Shown: positions 9,515 to 22,560, numbered from the stretch's first letter. The stretch: 64,000 nucleotides of DNA from Drosophila pseudoobscura (GCF_009870125.1 NC_046680.1:1674001-1738000), one strand, 5' to 3'. A program made the numbers and translations. Notes: generated by a model not told the origin, from the sequence alone.

Positions 9515-12500
9515 AAAGGTCCGTTGTGTTGCCGCATGGGCATGTGCTCCTTCGGTTGCCTGAACCGTGAAAGCAGGCTACTGCAGGATTAAGGGCAGTC
9601 CCATCCGGTCGCTTGGATGTATTTGAACAAGGTCCCTGGTTTGATTTCGGAGAGGTCCTAAATGTCCGTGAGGAAAGCGTCCCCGAGAATACGAAGACGA
9701 CGATTTCCAAGGGCTGGGCAGTGGCAGAAGAAGTGGGGGACCGATTCCTCCTCCTCCTCGTCGCGACAACTCCTGCAGAAGTCGTTATGAGGGACTGACA
9801 GTCTGGAGGCATGAGTGCCGATCTGCCAGTATCCCGTAATGGCTCGAGTAACTGCAGAGCACTGTGCTCTGCTGAGTCTATACAGCTCTGCTGAGCGCTT
9901 CTTCGATCGATATGGCCATATCAATCTTGAGACTTTACAGGAGACGGTTTGCTGCCATCTCCTATTGGCATTTTGCTCAAACAATTTATGCGTTAGGAGC
10001 CTGCACGTAGCCAAAGGCTTCGCTACTTGCTCCTTCTCCGATAGAAGAGGAATCGTAGTACCCTGCCTGGCTAGCTCGTCGGCGGCGTCATTCCCCTCGA
10101 TGTCCCTGTGGCCGGGACCCATATAAGTAAGAGAACTAACTGCTCTGCGATCTCGTGCAGAGACCTGCGGCAGTCATTTACAGTCGCTGAGTTCGACGAT
10201 ATTGAGCTTAGAGCTTTAATAGCCGCTTGGCTGTCCGAGAAGACGCACACTAAGTGCGTGTCTAGACGTAGTTTGGAGACGATAGAAATGGCCTCCTTGA
10301 TGGCTTCAATCTCCGCTTGGAACAAACTACAGTGGTCCGGGAGCCTGAAGCAATGACTGATGTTCAGCTCGCTGCAGTAGACTCCGCCTCCCACGCGGCC
10401 GTCTAGCTATAAGCCATCAGTGTAGAAGTGAACCGCATTTGCAGGTCCTGGTTCGCAAATCTCCCAGTCCTCCCAAGGTGGGATTGATACCTGGAAGGGC
10501 GTCGAGAGGTGATCACTAGGAATAAAGTAATCTGTCCTCTCTGGTAATTGTGGGAGTCTCATCAGGAGTCCCGAGTGCCCAACTGCGGACGCCTTCCACA
10601 GTCTGGCTTCTCTCATTCTGAGGGCAGAAAGTGTTGCCACCTTCTTTCCCATGAGATCTACAGGGAGGAGGTCCAGCACAGTATCCAGGGCTTCCCCTGG
10701 AGTAGTGCGTAGCCCGCCAGTGATGCATAGCTCTGCCATGCGTTGAACTCTGCTGAGTTATTGAGGCATGTCCTTCTGTCTAAGGCTGGCCACGATACCA
10801 CCACTCCATAGAGCATGATCGGTCGTATGATGGCGGTGTAGAGCCACCGGACTGTATAGGGGGTCATTCCCCATTTCAGTCCGATAGCTTTCCTGCAAGT
10901 ATAGAGGGCCACTGTGGCTTTCTTTACTCTGTCCTCTATGCTCAATTTCCAGTCGAGCTTTCTGTCGAGGATTAGGCCAAGATACTTGGCGTTGTTGCTA
11001 AAGACTAGCGCTTCCCCACGTAGTTTTGGGGGAATCAGTGCCGAAACTTTGTACTTCCTAGTGAAACGCACCAGTTCCGTTTTAGACGGGTTGACGCCTA
11101 ACCCGCATTTGTCTGCCCATTTCGACATTTTCGTGAGAGTACTTGTCATGCATTCACACAACGTCTGCGGAAATTTTCCGGAGAGTGCTATAGCAACATC
11201 GTCCGCATACGCCACCACACGGCAGCCACCCCCCTCTATATCGTTCCATAGGAGGGGCGAGAGGACTCCGCCCTGCGGTGTGCCTCTGCTGACAAATCTG
11301 GTGCACGTTGACGTCCTCAGTGATGCCTCAACCGTCCTGCATTGCAGCATCTGATTGATCAGGCTCACCGTCCTGTAGTCAACCCCCAGATCCGTCAGTG
11401 CGCCCGTGATGGCGGTCGGAAGGATGTTGTTAAAAGCGCCTTCTATGTCGAGGAAGGCTACGAGTGTGTACTCCTTAAAGTTAAGGGACGCTTTGATGAT
11501 CGATGTGATCGAGTGTAGGGCCGTTTTGGTGGATCTTCCCTTCCGATAGGCATGCTGGGAGTCTGAGATCAGACTGGACGGAATACACGCTGTGAAAATG
11601 CCGTCTGGGACCGCGGATTTGTAAGGTTTAAAACTTCTGATCGCCCAGGAGATGTTCTCCTGGTTTAGCAGGCTCAGGATGGCATTTGAGACGACAGAAG
11701 GAGGCGCGAAGTAGTTGGGTCTGTTTTCATCGCAGCCAGGGAAGTGAGTATTTAGGAGAAGACTTAGCGATTCATCGCTGGACGTAGTCCACGACTGGTC
11801 GGTGTTCTTCAAGCAGCTCAGGGTGGGTGTTGTCTCCGAGAGAACTTTGCGCAAGCGCGAGGCTTCTGAGTTACTCTCGATTTCGCTGCAGAACTTACGC
11901 CAGGAAGCGCGTTTGGCTTTCCAATTTCTTTGTTGTAGGTTGACAGAATGGCCTTGTATTCGGCCCAGTTTTGCTCAACGTTCTCAGCCTTAAGCTTTAT
12001 TGAAGAGTCTCCGGGAGGCTTTCCGGAGGAGTTCATCCAGTTTCGGATTCCACCATTCAGGTTTCCTCCGGCCTCTGTTCTTGCCAGAGGGGCATGCTTT
12101 GTCGAGCGCCTTATTGCAGGCGTCGTGGCCTCCGTGGAGAACTCCTCCTCAGATGGGGGCTCGGGGAGAACACGACAGATGTAATCAGAGTACCGAGTCC
12201 AGTTTGTCCGCCTGATGTTCCGGAAACGAACTGGCTTCGGTACTGAGAAGGAGAAAACAGTTTCCACGTACCTGTGGTTCGAGAAGGAGTGCTCTTCCTG
12301 GACCCTCCAGGATACAATGTTACTCTGTATCTCATGAGAGGCAAGCGTGAGGTCCAGGACCTCCTTGCGGTTTTTAATAATAAAGGTGGGATCACTACCC
12401 CGGCTTAATAAGACCATCTGAGTGGTCAGTAAGTAACTGAAAAGGTAGTCACCCCTTTCGTTTGTGTCAGTGCTTCCCCACTGACAGTGATGTGCATTGG

Positions 12501-12841
12501 CATCGGCATAGGCCGATGTCCTTGGCCGAACATTCTGCGATTAGAGCCTGGCGAGGCGCGTGTGGAGGGGGTTTGGTTGATCATGCCCCATGCATGCGGA
12601 GCAGATCCTCTGTGAGCGCTCTTGGCCTTCGAGGCTCACTGCTGAAATTTGGGAGCAAAAATAAGTGCAACTCTCTTTTTGCAAGAATGCAGGTACGAAT
12701 TTTACCTGCGGTCTTAGCTACGTATAGCTTGTAGTCAGAAGTCCTCAGACCGGAGACCCTGTTTCCGAGGATCCAGGGCTCCTGAATGAGGACTATGTCG
12801 GCCCCTTGGCCAGGTGGAGCAGTAGAGCAGCGCATGCTGCA
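9515..12841 (-). pseudogene. LOA-type ORF2 (endonuclease, RT, RNase H), frameshifted
   Basis: Domain order on the minus strand. Endonuclease: VLIQEPWILG near 12780, DANAHH near 12490, and SNHRY in place of the usual SDH near 12280. RT: 11854-10658 as one open frame with GTPQGGVLSPLLWN and YADDVAIAL. RNase H: FYTDG near 10420, FSDSQAAIKAL near 10220, GHRDIEGNDAADELA near 10100. The C-terminal finger reads CRSCRDEEEEESVPHFFCHC. Breaks lie near 12800, between endonuclease and RT around 11850, near 10720 and near 10100. The RT block itself is long and open, so decay is moderate. Confidence 0.8.
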
Positions 12842-13824
12842 TTACAATGGTGGAGGTTTATCTGCTGGATCATCAGTGACATTCCTGAGTCTCACCTCCA
12901 CCATTGTTGCTTCTAGATCGCTGTCGGGGGAATCCGGCTCCTCCATGACAAAGATATGGCTGAGACCTCTGGCTAGGTCGCTCTCGTCGAACGCGTGGTC
13001 CTCCAGGATGTCGTCCGCAGAGCGTGCGTCTTGGCAGGCGATGGCTTTCACCTTGCCTTGATGCCACCCTGCGTCCTCACACTTTGGCGGTGGTCCGCTG
13101 TTCTCCTCCAGTTCCTGTAGGAACCGGTCCTGCAGCTCGTTCACCACCAGGTGCCACTTGTCGCGAGGAACAGTTCCGTCCTCGGCGCCCCAGTCCAGGA
13201 CACCGATCAGGGTCTTGCCCCTCGCCACCTCAGCGAACGACCGGTTCGTGGCTTGCTGGGCTTGGCCTCGCTGATTAGCGGGGTCCTCCGCTGACCGTTG
13301 CCGCTTGTTGGTGGCCTTGGCTGCGCCCTTTCCGGCTCTGGCTGGCTGGGACAGTGGAAGGATTGAGGAGGCCCACAGCCTCTGCTCCTTTCCTTCGGCT
13401 GACGCCCTGAAGTTCGGGTCTTCGTTGGACAGGATGAAAGCCGCTCGTCTACTGTCCTGGTACGACGGCTTTCCTCCCCGTGGTGCAGAGACGCTTCCCG
13501 CCGGGGCTCCCATGGGTTCTTCGGCTCGGTGCGCTTACCAGCCGCGATTACGCTCTGCTTGGCAGCCACTCCGGTATCCGCTTTGCCCTTGGAGCCACCC
13601 GACTTGGAAGGACCCGATTGGCTTTTCGGGCCCCCCCTCGCTGCGGCTGCTGCTTGAAGACGGTGGACCGACTCAGTCTCCTTCCCCGTCTTCTTTGGAC
13701 CCGGTTTCCCAGGCGCTGGTGCAGAGGGATTGGCTTGTCCCTCCGGTACTTTAAGAGGAGTACCGAACTCCTTTGCGGTTTTAATGGTTTTTATATTTTG
13801 AGTGTTTGACACAGTAGTTCCCAC
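12842..13824 (-). pseudogene. LOA-type ORF1 (Gag-like), frameshifted
   Basis: The first frame (13824 to about 13505) is a low-complexity Pro/Gly/Lys/Ser segment. The second (about 13505 to 12842) continues into a more ordered part (RSFAEVARGKTLIGVLDWG, then DKWHLVVNELQDRFLQELEE). One frameshift near 13505 separates them. The product would be the RNA-binding ORF1 protein of the LINE. A C-terminal zinc knuckle was not seen. The reading ends overlapping the start of ORF2. Confidence 0.65.
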
Positions 13825-14345
13825 GAGTTAGCGGGAAGGGGATGGTCACCCGAGGCATAGCCCGCTTGCCCCGGGAAGCCTGATTTAAACTGGACGTCGG
13901 CAGGTATCCAGAGTCCGCATATTAGCGACCGGGCACCCCCCCGGTCATGCATCCCTCGGCATATAACAGTGTCACCTTGGATTGGGGTAATTTCACTGAG
14001 AGTTTTCTTCTCTCCGCCCGACTACCATTCGCCAGCATCCTAGCAGAGACATGACCGTGCTAGGACCTGTTTCCAGCCGCCCTCACGGGGAGAATATAGT
14101 CGCACTTCCACCGGTGTGCACAATTACGGCGGGTGACAGTTCGCTCGCAACCCTCTGTGTCCTAGGGGGAGGTGTGAGACGCAGACCGCAACGGGTATTA
14201 CTAACCGGAGCGGCTGCGCCTCAGTTCCGAGTTCACAGTTGTGTGAGCCGACCCGTTATCCGTTTGTCCCCCTGTAGCACTCCCCCTGATAGCCCGGGGG
14301 TTAACGAACCCCCCTTTTGGCGAGATTTAAAACAACGGCTAAAGA

Positions 14346-15474
14346 CGGTGTATAACCGTTTTATATACAAACAAGAAAATATATACAGATGTGCAAGAAT
14401 ATGCTAGTTGAAAATGCGTACGTATATGTAAGATCGTGTATATGTGCCGTATGTATGGAATCGTGTTATATTTTTATTGGCAATATAAATAGTTAAATAA
14501 AGATTGATTGTGATTTGTGATTTGTCATTCGATATCTCAAAAAAAAAACCGAAAGAACTATAGAACGTTAAGCATGCACGACATGAACAACAAATTAATT
14601 GCAAGAATATGTCCTTTTGTGTGTTGCCAACCGCTTGGATTGCGTTGCTTACACATATGTATGTTTGTGTCAGCAACGAACGCTCAGCTGGTAGCTGGGA
14701 GCGGTAGGAATATTACTTACAGACAGCTATATATTAATGTGGGCACTGGATCGGAGGAGGAACGCAGGAGCTAGCTCGGATCAAATTAAACCTTTGGAGA
14801 AATAGGAGGCCACAGCCGTTGGCAGAACGAAGTATTAATTAATACATATGTATGTATGTACATATGCCGCGGGAGCTCGGACTGGGATGGAAAACTCGCA
14901 CAAAATCACTGCACTGGTGTTGGGCACAATCGAAGGGTTGTACTTATCTTGCACTTAGAGCGATCCGCCGATGCTGGCTGGGGTGAGCTTCTCCTTATGG
15001 GGAAGGCGAAAATCCGGCTCAAAGGACCAATGTTTGTAGTGGGGGCGGATCGAAGCTCAACTCTCCCACAACGCCTTTGATGTAGCCGTCATATGAAATG
15101 AAAACCGTTGTGTTTCGTGGTTTATATATAATTATGTGTGCGTATTTTGTTGGGGGGTCGCGCGGTAGATCGGGCGTGTGAAGCGGAGGTGAAATCGTAA
15201 CTAACTAACGCTATGCCTTATGATGCTTTTGCTGCCGTGAGCGCCGTGTGGATCGTGGATTGTGGATCCGAGCGCCCCTACGAGCGAGTTGGGACCGGGA
15301 CGCACGGAGTTGGCACAGTGCGCGGAAATTGTTTACTGCTGGCCTGAACACATAGTTCAGTGCTTTTAAACATAATGATTTTCTTATTCTAACATTTTTA
15401 GTATGACTAATATTTTTATTATTAATATTTTAATTTTTAAAATTTTAATATTATTATTTTTATTTGATTTTTTA
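14346..15474. other. Unassigned 1.1 kb, possible LTR or UTR sequence
   Basis: No coding motif was recognised. The middle (about 14700-15350) has a more balanced base composition than the AT-rich flanks and ends in a GC-rich stretch, which hints at transposon UTR or LTR sequence. TATG/CATA dinucleotide-type tracts near 14845-14870 are ordinary Drosophila microsatellite. Confidence 0.35.
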
Positions 15475-15800
15475 TTAAGAGTTTATCAAGTGTTTTCCTA
15501 ACATCTCCCTAAATTGCGTTGCTCTACTAATATTTTTAATTTTGAAAGGTAACTCGTTTCATACCCGAATAGCATTTGTTAAAAATTGTTTTCCTGAATT
15601 TGCAAGTTTGTTATGGTTACCTTATGGTTACCAGATTCAACGTTCTATTTGATGAAGCAAAGGATAATTTATCATATAAGTAGCTCGACTGTCTGGTATA
15701 GATTATTCGATGTAGAAAGATAATTCTTCTGTACCCTATCCATGTCTATCAATCCATTTTGAATATTTGTCTTGCTAATTCGCTTCTAGCTCTTGCTTAA
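15475..15800 (-). pseudogene. LINE ORF2 C-terminus remnant
   Basis: On the minus strand near 15600-15480 the reading NELPFKIKNISRATQFREML followed by GKHLIN and a stop matches the usual C-terminal end of CR1/Jockey-type ORF2 proteins. Upstream (15790-15650) a DMDRVQKNYL-like string fits the thumb region. It is short, with several stops. The family is not identifiable by eye. Confidence 0.5.
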
Positions 15801-15859
15801 GCCGGTTGTGTTTTTTTTTCTTGCTCCCGCATTCTCCGCCCTTTGCCTAAATATCATAC

Positions 15860-18064
15860 AACATTGTTGTGACTTTGTTTTGATATATCATCGCATCTCT
15901 TTAATTTGATTCTACTTTGTGTTTTGTTTGTAAACAAGTGTTTAATATAAATTCAATATTCGCAACGTAACGCATCGGACTCGTGCAGGCAATTTGTTAT
16001 TGTTTTTTGCTCAGTCTGCTTTTCGTTATCGCTTCTTCGGTGTGCACTGTTCTCGCGCATCAGTGTTTGCATCGCCCACACTCTCTCGTGAGCATAAGCG
16101 GGCATTGTTGCATTGTTGCTTTCACTCTCTCTGGATTGCCTATACTCTCCCTCTCTGTGGACTTTTCTTTTGTGTCTCTGCTTTGGTGAGTTTACTGCTC
16201 GATTTCTGCACTTCGTTGGATCATCTGCTTTGAATTATTGCCGCTGCAGCTGATTGTCTGGCTCGCTCTGCTGTCTGCTCTCCCATTTTACCTGCGCTCT
16301 CACTCCGTTCTTTTTTTATTCGTGCACAGTGATTCTACTGCTGTCAATAATGGCAATCGTTTGTGGTGCAAAGAAATGTGAATTCGGTGGTGTAATCATT
16401 GGTGATTCATTTCTTAGCTGCTGGCTGTGCGACAACCCCCCCTTTCTTTCTTGGCTGCCTTGTGATGACGCTAACCTGTTGTTTCCCAATTGCCATAATG
16501 ACTTTATCAATGGGCTAACGGATATTTCCCTTGTCCAAATTAATGCCGTTAAAAACATTAGGGACAGACTTCTTGACCTCGTTTTTTAGAGCAAGCCCAA
16601 TATCACTTCCTGAAGATCCTTACCATCCAGTGTTATAATCAGTACCTTTCACAATGTAGTAGTAACTTTCGTAGTGATCCTAAAAAATTCTATTCGTTCG
16701 TTAACTCTAAGCGCAAGTCAAACGCTTTTCCTCCGTCCCTTCATTACCAGAACAAAACAGAAGTTTCTGCTGTTGGTATTGCAAATTTATTCGCTACCTT
16801 TTTCCAAACAACGTACTCGTCTCAAATTTACAACGCATCCACTCCGTATTCGTACCAGCTACCTCAAGCTAACAGCATTTTTCTGCCCTTTTTCGAGGAA
16901 AGCGTTGTTCAGGAAGGTTTGTCATCTATGGACATATCGTTTTCTGCGGGTCCAGATAAGGTACCAAGTTGCATCTTAAAACACTGTGCCCAGTCCCTTT
17001 GCAAACCCTTGACCTTTCTCTTCAACCTCTCCTTGGAACAGTCTTGTCTCCCAGTAATTTGGAATGCGTCCTATATCATTCCGCTTCACAAAAAAGGTTC
17101 AAGATCAAACATTGAAAACTATCGTGGTATCGCAAAGCTTTCCGCCATCCCGAAGCTTCTTGAGTTCCTGGTCACCCGGCAACTGCAACATCTTTGTTGC
17201 AGCTTGATATCTCCGTCACAACACGGTTTTTTCAGACATCGTTCAACATCGACTAACCTTCTTGAGTTTTCTAACCTAATCCACCGTGGTTTTCCAATTG
17301 GTTTGCAGACGGATGTAGTTTTTACTGACTTCAGCAAGGCATTCGATTCTGCGAACCATGCTCTGCCTATTCACAAGCTCTCTTTATTAGGGTTCCCAAC
17401 GAATCTTCTAGATTGGATTTTGTCCTATCTCTCTAACCGTACTCAACGTGTTTTGTTTTCTAACGTGTTGGCAAATACTGTTAATGTTACTTCAGGTGTG
17501 CCACAGGGAAGTCATCTGTGCCCGCTTCTGTTTATTTTATTTGTGAATGACCTTCCTCAAGTTATAACATACTCTACTACACTAATGTATGCTGATGATA
17601 TTAAAATCTGTCTTTCTTACACTGATTGGTATTTGCACACACGCCTTCAATTTGATCTAAGTGAACTACTATTGTGGTGTTCAACTAATCTTCTTTTTCT
17701 GAACCTTTCCAAATGCAAACTTATGACATTTTACCGTCGTGCTCCTCATTTTGTCCCATATGTTTTAGGAAATCATGTCCTTGAGCGAATTTCGAGTTCA
17801 AATGACCTCGGAGTCCTTTTTGATCATAAGATGTGTTTTAACACCCATATAGCTGGAACTGTAAATAAAGCTAAGGGTGTTTTAGCGTTCATCATGCGTT
17901 GGCCCAAGTAGTTTGACGACCCGTACGTTACGAAACAACTGTACATCTCGTTAGTACGTCCTATATTGGAGTATTGTTCTTGTGTGTGGAGCCCGCAGTA
18001 TAAAGAGCAGCAGGCTGTTATTGAATCCGTGCAAAAGCAATTTTTAATTTTTGCCCTTCGGAAC
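15860..18064 (+). pseudogene. CR1-like LINE family B, internally deleted copy
   Basis: A T- and CTCTC-rich 5' UTR resembles the 58-kb element. ORF1 starts at 16350 with a PHD-like finger (VCGAKKCEF, then SCWLCD) but jumps within about 35 codons to the end of the endonuclease (LTDISLVQINAVKNIRDRLL). A second deletion precedes the RT, which is open from 16919 to 17911 (FTDFSKAFDSANHA, SGVPQGSHLCPLLF, YADDIKICL). A stop in the thumb at about 17910 and truncation by the BEL LTR at 18064 end it. It is inactive, yet the RT core is well preserved. Confidence 0.85.
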
Positions 18065-19078
18065 TGTTCGGAGCAGAACCCAGCCGATTAGCTGCTTGCC
18101 AAATAGCACCTAATTCTTGGCCCTCAGCTGCTTATTTTGTTTGTTACTTATGTCTATGTCACTCATTTGTTTGTTAAAGCTTTGCGCTTGCTTGCCCTGC
18201 TAAACGCTCTCTGCCAGCTCGCTCTTCGCTATCTCCGCTTTGCGTCTGCCTACCGACGTCGGCCGAGCGAAGTTGCGCTTAGCGATCGGAGCGGCAATGT
18301 AAAGGGCAGGCAAGCCACACTTTCAATTTGGATGTCACGCATTAAAGAACATATCGTAATTTTATTTCTGCGCCGAGTTTTATTTAATTCGAAATAATTA
18401 GTCGGCCGATTGGGGATAAAAAACATTATCTCCACATAAAATTTGGTGACCCCGACGTGATCTCTGAGTTGCAGTGTCAATTAATAATCATTCGCGATCG
18501 ACATTCGTTAGCCTTAACAAATTTTCGGCGGTTAAGCACAATTCGGTGCTAAAACATACTTAGATACACCTACATACACGCATTGCTGGCTATTAATTTC
18601 TCTGTCGCGACAATTCGCTCAGTGCAGTGCAGCGAACTCACTAATACACACAAGCGGAGTACAAAGCGGAATCGGACAGCTCGCACAGCCGCACAGCTAA
18701 AGGCATTAGCTGTAATCCCTTTGTAATCCCTTTGCTTTCGGTTCCCACGTTTATACGTATACAGGGTGTTTTTTTCGGTCGTGCTGAGTGACTCTTTTAA
18801 AACCTCAACATGGCAGCACCTGAGCCTACCAATGTCGCGAACGCAGCAATGCCGATTGATGTAGATTTCTACAAGCACAAGGCCGAGTCCGTCGCGCGCC
18901 AACTAAAGGCCATGGATCGCTTTCTCACCAAGAAGAAGGCAGAACTTCAAGCTCGCTTAGAGCAAATCGAGCGAATGAATGCGGATTTCGATGCCGCTCA
19001 AACGAGCCTTGAAAGGTTGGATTTCCTGCAGTTAGCCCATGATGCCCGGCTGGACTTTGCGAATGTTTATGTTTAATG
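18065..19078 (+). mobile_element. BEL-alpha copy: 5' LTR and start of gag only
   Basis: Starts TGTTCGGAGCAGAAC, exactly as the 5' LTR at 37289, and is nearly identical to it for about 1 kb. A primer-binding site TGGTGACCCCGACGTGAT (tRNA-Trp type) lies near 18445. Gag starts at 18810 (MAAPEPTNVANAAMPIDVDF) and breaks off at about 19075 after roughly 88 codons, missing a short acidic stretch that the 38-kb copy has. It directly abuts, and interrupts, the family B LINE. Confidence 0.88.
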
Positions 19079-19129
19079 TTTAATGTTTAGAGTTCAACTA
19101 TGGACAGTTAAACTGTGTAAAAACGTGAA

Positions 19130-19850
19130 TGTACAAATCATAAGATTATCTGCTACTGGAAAGTACGGTAACACAATACAAAGCCGAAAGAAGTTAACTT
19201 AAATTATTCATTATTTTTTTTTTTTATTTATTTATTAAATTAACAATTATCTGTTAATAATGGTACTTAGTTACTAAAGGCGGAAAAAGATAAGTTAAAA
19301 GTTAGCTAAATTTAAATGATTATAAATATTGCATGCAATTAGTTTAAGAGACAGTTCAGGGGATAAGGTTTGACAGAGGGAGTTATAATTATGGCATAAA
19401 ACCCTAAAAGGTTCATGATCAGCATAATTAGACCTACATATGGGTAGACGGATAGGCCTAAAAGTACGGGTAGGTCTAGATGGAACGTCCAAGTCAATCT
19501 GACCCAAGAGAGTTTGGGAGTCAACAGTCCCAAGAAGAAGCTTGTGCACGAACATTACGCCATTGCATATTCTGCGATGGTTTAGCCTAGACCGGTAGGG
19601 TGGCAAGATTCTACCTGAGTCCCAGTTAAAGTTCCGAAGGGCAAAAATTAAAAATTGCTTTTGCACGGATTCAATAACAGCCTGCTGTTCTTTATACTGC
19701 GGGCTCCACACGCAAGAACAATACTCCAATATAGGACGTACTAACGAGATGTACAGTTGTTTCGTAACGTACGGGTCGTCAAACTCCTTGGACCAACGCT
19801 TGATGAACGCTAAAACACCCTTAGCTTTATTTACAGTTGCAGCTACCTTG
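19130..19850 (-). pseudogene. CR1-like LINE family B, 3' fragment
   Basis: The minus-strand reading is the ORF2 thumb and C-terminus (AFIKRWSKEFDDPYVTKQLY, then SLVRPILEYCSCVW), ending in YNHLNLANF near 19297, with an AT-rich 3' UTR to about 19130. It overlaps in content with 17850-18064 on the plus strand, so it is a second copy in opposite orientation and not simply the missing end of the first. Confidence 0.82.
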
Positions 19851-19857
19851 TTAGACG

Positions 19858-20015
19858 TCAACATTAACAGACTGCAGCGTTGGAGACAACTGCAAGCCAA
19901 GGTTCAAGGATTCTGGAAACGTTGGAGTCTGGAATACCTTGCTTCCTTGCAACCTCGCACGAAGTGGCAGCCGGAGTCCAACGACATAACCGAACAGCAA
20001 TCTATGTAAATAAAT
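19858..20015 (+). pseudogene. BEL/Pao integrase C-terminal scrap
   Basis: About 45 codons read RLQRWRQLQAKVQGFWKRWS and then EYLASLQPRTKWQ, the conserved block near the C-terminus of BEL/Pao integrase. It has no other recognisable context and directly follows the inverted family B LINE. Confidence 0.75.
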
Positions 20016-20024
20016 AAGCTCAAT

Positions 20025-20860
20025 ATATTAAAAGATTATACAGTCCACTGATTCATAACCAAATGTGTTTACTGAATATGGCCTTGATTTTTTTATGCAA
20101 CTGAGAAAGTAGAAGTGCACCGCATAGTTCAAGCTTCGGCGGAGACTGTTTCTTCACTGGTGCTCTTGACTTAGAAGTGAACAATTTGATCCTAGGTTCC
20201 AATTCGACATGTATATCTCACTATCTGGCAGACGTTTGTCAGGAGGGTTGCTGGTTGGAGTACCGGTTCTGTCGTTGAAGATTGTCCTGCTGATGATTGG
20301 GGTGACTGTTGCGGCTGAGAGTGATGCAAAGATGAGTGATGAGTCCGAGAACAGGATCGGCAACGATGAGTCGATGAACATTGTGACACTCTATGACCGC
20401 TTCCAAGACAATTGATGCAAAGACCGAGGCGTTTTGCATTGTCGTACCGTTGGTTGCTGTTCATAGCCTTGAGCTGAGGGCAGTTAGTGATTTTATGGCC
20501 AGAACTAGAACAAAGTGTACAAGACGGATTAGTGACAGCAAACGACGAGTTTATTTGGTGATTAGAAAGACGATTTGACCAAAGAACCAGCCGAGTTTCC
20601 AGACGAATGAAGAAACTGACAGTGGCGTACCAATGTGCATGTTAGCAGAGTTTTGTAGTCCTGCGATTCCTTCCACTTGTTCCGAAAGTGCTGATCACAC
20701 TTTTCCATTACAATAAATATAACCATAGAGTGAATAATATTCTCAGGTTTGCTGATTGACTCCAACGAGCTCAAGATAGCGGATGCCTTATAGACTAGGC
20801 TGCGAAGCTGTTGACTGTTTGACTTTTCCACAGGTTTTAGTGCAAACAATGCCTCAATAC
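20025..20860 (-). pseudogene. BEL/Pao gag fused to RNase H region, RT missing
   Basis: On the minus strand a Gag core (LRSLVYKASAILSSLESISK, 20820-20700) is followed by zinc knuckles (LCINCLGSGHRVSQCSSTHR near 20420). Then, without protease or RT, comes the RNase H-associated block KLELCGALLLSQLHKKIKA (20120-20060). Frameshifts separate the parts. It is another BEL copy with RT removed by internal deletion. Confidence 0.72.
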
Positions 20861-20897
20861 CTTCTAAAAATATAAGAGTAAAGCTTATGAAGCTAAT

Positions 20898-22560
20898 AAA
20901 GCACTAAACTTACTAAGAAACTAAGCATGCAATCAAAATACAAATACCACTACAGTTACTAATTAATAGAAAGGTGTGTAAGGATTAATAATTTAATAAA
21001 AGGAAGAGAATTAGTGTTGGATATAATATGGTAGAGGGAATTATAATCCGAGCATAAGACCCTAAACGGTTCATGCAAGGAATAATTCGATCTACAAAGT
21101 GGAAGGCACAATGGTATAAAATTTCTAGTCAGTCTAATAGGAATCGTGAAGTTTATGCGGCTCAACAGATCAGGGCTGTCTATGTCACCCCTGATCAAGT
21201 TGTGCATAAATATCACACCAAACATTTTTCTACGGTTAACTAAGGATGGGAGGTTTACTAATAGTAGTCTACTAGAGTAAGATGGGAGTCTTACACCCGC
21301 ATCCCAGTTAAGGCCCCGCAGAGCAAAGAGTAAAAAGTTTTTCTGTACTGATTCTATACGGTCTTGGTGTACTTTGTACTGAGGGCACCATACACAGGAG
21401 CCGTATTCTAAGATCGGACGAACAAGCGAGGTATAGAGAGTCTTTGTTATATAGCGGTCGACAAATTCTTTTGATCACCTCTTTATAAACTCAAGCACGC
21501 CCATGGCCTTATTTACCATGGTAGAAATGTGTTCGGAAAACTTTAACTTTGCGTCTAATAAGACACCAAGATCATTCACCAGGGCAATTCTCTCAAGAGA
21601 ACCGCCACACGAACGATGAAATGTCATTACTTTGCATTTCTAGGCAAAAAGGTGTTACAAGTTTGCACAGCACTATGACTGCAAGTTATTGAGATCGGAT
21701 TGCAAGCGAGAATGAAATGAAATGTACTTATACTGTACACAGAGTGATCATCATCCGCATACATAAGTACTCGAGGGTATGTTAATACCGTAGGCAAGAC
21801 ATTAATAAAGAGTGTGAAGAGTGCCCTGTGGTACTCCCGAAGAAACCTTTACTGGTGAAGAGAGGGAGTTTTTGAAGAAGACTCTTTGAGACCTGGAACA
21901 AATATAGCTAGCAATCCATGTCAGGAGGTTGGGCGGAAACCCTAAAAGGTCAAGTTTATGCGCTAAAAGGGAATGGTTTACAGAGTCGAATGCTTTATTA
22001 AAGTCGGTGTAAATAGCATCCGTCTGTAAGTTACCTTGAAAGCATTTAATAAGGAATAATAATAATGAAAAGAGGTAAACTCTAACAAGTTCATGGTGGT
22101 TGATCGCCACCTTATAAATCCATGTTGAGTTGGAGATATAAGAGACTTGCAGAGATGTTGCAAGTGCGGAGTTAATACCTTCTCAAACATTTTGGGAATA
22201 GCGGATAACTTTGCTATACCTCTATAATTTTTTGTGTCAGACTTGTTACATTTTGTAAGGAGAGGAATTATAAACGATTCATTCCAGATCGGGGGGAAGC
22301 AAGAAGAATCAATGGACAGGGTGAATATTTTAAGCAAGGGTCCACACATTTCCTCGGCGCAGCACCTGAGTACACAACCTGGAACCCCGTCTGGACCCGG
22401 TGAAAGCGTTTAATAAGGGACTGAAAATTCCGTTCGACCTCGGTAAGCCGTATGGGTACAAATGACCATAGTAGCTTTCTTCAGAATAGGTGGTTTGGAA
22501 AAATTGGGCAAAAAGATCGACAATTGCCTGATCACTATTTGCCGACGTGGGGCTCGTGTG
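20898..22560 (-). pseudogene. CR1-like LINE family A, 5'- and 3'-truncated copy
   Basis: Reverse-complement match to about 60.5-62.25 kb of the large LINE. It carries the pre-RT block (FPPIWNESFIIPLL, 22310-22250), RT (IYTDFNKAFDSVNHSLLAHK, SGVPQG) and the C-terminus with part of the AT-rich 3' UTR. It lacks the GC-rich terminal module. Stops, indels and a duplication-like insertion near 22050 make it inactive. Confidence 0.85.

Larger units (their letters stand above)
9415..14345 (-). mobile_element. LOA-clade LINE, nearly full length, decayed
   Basis: Runs on the minus strand from a GC-rich 5' UTR (14345-13830) through ORF1, an ORF2 with endonuclease, RT and RNase H, and a short AT-rich 3' tail holding repeated TTATCTGAT-like units (9412-9450). 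The RNase H domain with a C-terminal CCHC-like finger separates LOA/I-type elements from R1 and Jockey types. GC content is clearly higher than in the flanks. Frameshifts in both ORFs make it inactive. No target-site duplication was identified. Confidence 0.82.

Noticed and set aside
10914..11354. 146-codon plus-strand open frame over the LOA RT
   Set aside because: Antisense to a well-supported RT block, with no motif of its own.
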